14,602 nucleotides of DNA, taken from an uncultured Eubacterium sp. (GTDB lineage Bacteria; Bacillota; Clostridia; Lachnospirales; Lachnospiraceae). The notes under the pieces were generated by a model. That model was not told the origin of the DNA, searched no databases, and saw nothing but the letters and a program-made list of their open reading frames with translations. Made by a program: the position numbers and the translations under genes. Shown piece after piece: positions 14,048 to 14,602 of the stretch. Numbering within the stretch: the stretch's first letter is position 1; each line of letters begins with the position of its first letter. The stretch lies in contig CAKRGX010000029.1 in NCBI GenBank assembly GCA_934338065.1, positions 1 to 14,602 on the forward strand. Reading direction: 5' to 3'.

Positions 14048-14076
14048 AATCTACAATCTTTCGTAAATTAAATCAA
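14048..14076 (-). promoter_or_regulatory. Possible internal promoter for tRNA-fMet-Phe-Lys
   Basis: On the minus strand TTGATT (14076-14071), a 17-base spacer and TAGATT (14053-14048) lie in the unusually long 95-base gap between tRNA-Tyr and tRNA-fMet. The predicted start falls about 9 bases before the fMet 5' end. Confidence 0.3.
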
Positions 14077-14127
14077 ATCACTAACCCGACAATAATAATT
14101 GTCTCCTAAAGAATTTCTCTTCAGAAA

Positions 14128-14209
14128 TGGGCGGAGAAGGATTCGAACCTTCGAAAGCGTAGCTAACAGATTTACAGTCTGCCCCCTTTGGCCACTCGGG
14201 AATCCGCCC
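14128..14209 (-). tRNA. tRNA-Tyr (anticodon GTA)
   Basis: The 82-base class II tRNA has a long variable arm (TTAGCTACGCTTTC region). Acceptor GGGCGGA pairs with TCCGCCC. The anticodon loop CTGTAAA gives GTA. The T-arm carries GGTTCGAATCC. Confidence 0.95.
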
Positions 14210-14213
14210 ATAA

Positions 14214-14286
14214 AGCCGACGACCGGACTTGAACCGGTAACCTGCTGATTACAAATCAGCTGCTCTGCCAATTGAGCCACGTCGGC
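14214..14286 (-). tRNA. tRNA-Thr (anticodon TGT)
   Basis: The 73-base cloverleaf has acceptor GCCGACG pairing with CGTCGGC, discriminator T, and anticodon loop TTTGTAA in stem GCTGA/TCAGC, giving TGT. It is separated from tRNA-Tyr by 4 bases and from tRNA-Val by 6. Confidence 0.95.
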
Positions 14287-14292
14287 ATGTAA

Positions 14293-14365
14293 TGGGACCT
14301 ACAGGGCTCGAACCTGTGACCCTCTGCTTGTAAGGCAGATGCTCTCCCAGCTGAGCTAAGATCCC
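14293..14365 (-). tRNA. tRNA-Val (anticodon TAC)
   Basis: The 73-base cloverleaf has acceptor GGGATCT pairing with AGGTCCC (with one G-T pair), discriminator A, and anticodon loop CTTACAA, giving TAC. It lies between tRNA-Asp and tRNA-Thr. Confidence 0.95.
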
Positions 14366-14402
14366 ATTATAACTATTCAATTTTCAAGTATTAAAACTTG
14401 AA

Positions 14403-14476
14403 CGACCCAGATGGGACTCGAACCCACGACCTCCGCCGTGACAGGGCGGCGCTCTAACCAACTGAGCCACTAGGCC
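14403..14476 (-). tRNA. tRNA-Asp (anticodon GTC)
   Basis: The 74-base cloverleaf has acceptor GGCCTAG pairing with CTGGGTC (G-T pairs included), discriminator G, and anticodon loop CTGTCAC, giving GTC. It is the first tRNA after the 23S rRNA, about 73 bases downstream of its 3' end. Confidence 0.95.
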
Positions 14477-14495
14477 ACTACAAACTATTTTGTAA

Positions 14496-14510
14496 GAAGG
14501 TAGTACCTTC
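14496..14510. other. Hairpin in the 23S-tRNA spacer (possible processing stem)
   Basis: GAAGGT (14496-14501) and ACCTTC (14505-14510) form a perfect 6-bp stem with a 3-base loop in the spacer between 23S rRNA and tRNA-Asp. A role in rRNA/tRNA processing is inference. Confidence 0.3.
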
Positions 14511-14549
14511 AAAACTACACATTGTTTCCTTCATCTCCCGAACCAACAA

Positions 14550-14602
14550 GGTCAAGCCTTCGACCTATTAGTATCCGTCAGCTCCATACATTACTGCACT
14601 TC
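14550..14602 (-). rRNA. 23S ribosomal RNA, 3' end (partial)
   Basis: The minus strand of this stretch carries the conserved 3' end of Firmicute 23S rRNA: a helix followed by ACTAATAGGTCGAAGGCTTG, ending near GACC. The gene enters from the right edge of the window, and only about its last 53 bases are present. The exact 3' end (around 14550) is estimated from the conserved terminal helix. Confidence 0.85.

Noticed and set aside
14068..14280. 70-residue minus-strand frame (MAQLAEQLICNQQVTGSSPV...)
   Set aside because: It is a read-through of the tRNA-Thr and tRNA-Tyr genes, a well-known type of false protein call.

Overview
The window reads as a low-GC Firmicute chromosome of the Lachnospiraceae/Clostridia type. 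Supporting signs are strong AGGAGG-type ribosome binding sites, CDS similarity to gut Clostridia families (DUF6512, DUF438-PAS, hybrid cluster protein), a secreted GH43 enzyme with a Pro/Thr linker and a very Lys-rich Fn3-like tail, and an rRNA operon end followed by a dense tRNA cluster. The genus is inference; no 16S is present.

Layout, left to right. 1-216: leader region with a good promoter for a LiaF-like membrane protein (217-918, +). 987-2134 (-): D-aminoacyl-tRNA deacylase (dtd) preceded by a YjjG-like HAD phosphatase. 2233-2303 (+): a lone tRNA-Gly(CCC) with its own promoter. 2337-5621 (-): probable operon, in transcription order a fused substrate-binding/permease polar amino acid ABC protein, its ATPase, a GNAT acetyltransferase and a GreA-family transcript cleavage factor. 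5763-6296 (+): DUF6512 membrane protein, which overlaps by 6 bp a convergent hypoxanthine/uracil-DNA glycosylase-like gene (6291-6788, -). 6816-8817 (-): secreted GH43-CBM6 arabinoxylan-active enzyme ending in a clear intrinsic terminator, divergent from an AraC-type regulator (9008-9784, +) that probably controls it.

9883-13680 looks like a nitrosative/redox stress module. A DUF438-hemerythrin-PAS protein is translationally coupled to a small protein with a C-terminal C-x2-C-x2-C-x2-C motif. Divergent from this pair is a CRP/FNR-family regulator, and convergent with the regulator is the hybrid cluster protein Hcp, with all seven cluster ligands visible. The hcp promoter carries a near-perfect palindrome centred exactly at the class II position (-41.5) relative to a predicted -10 box. 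This is the best candidate in the window for a coherent, little-described regulatory system.

13776-14602 (-): the tail of an rRNA operon. The 3' end of 23S rRNA enters from the right, followed by tRNA-Asp, Val, Thr, Tyr, fMet, Phe and Lys, then a strong terminator. No 5S gene lies between 23S and the tRNAs. No stretch longer than about 300 bases lacks a gene.
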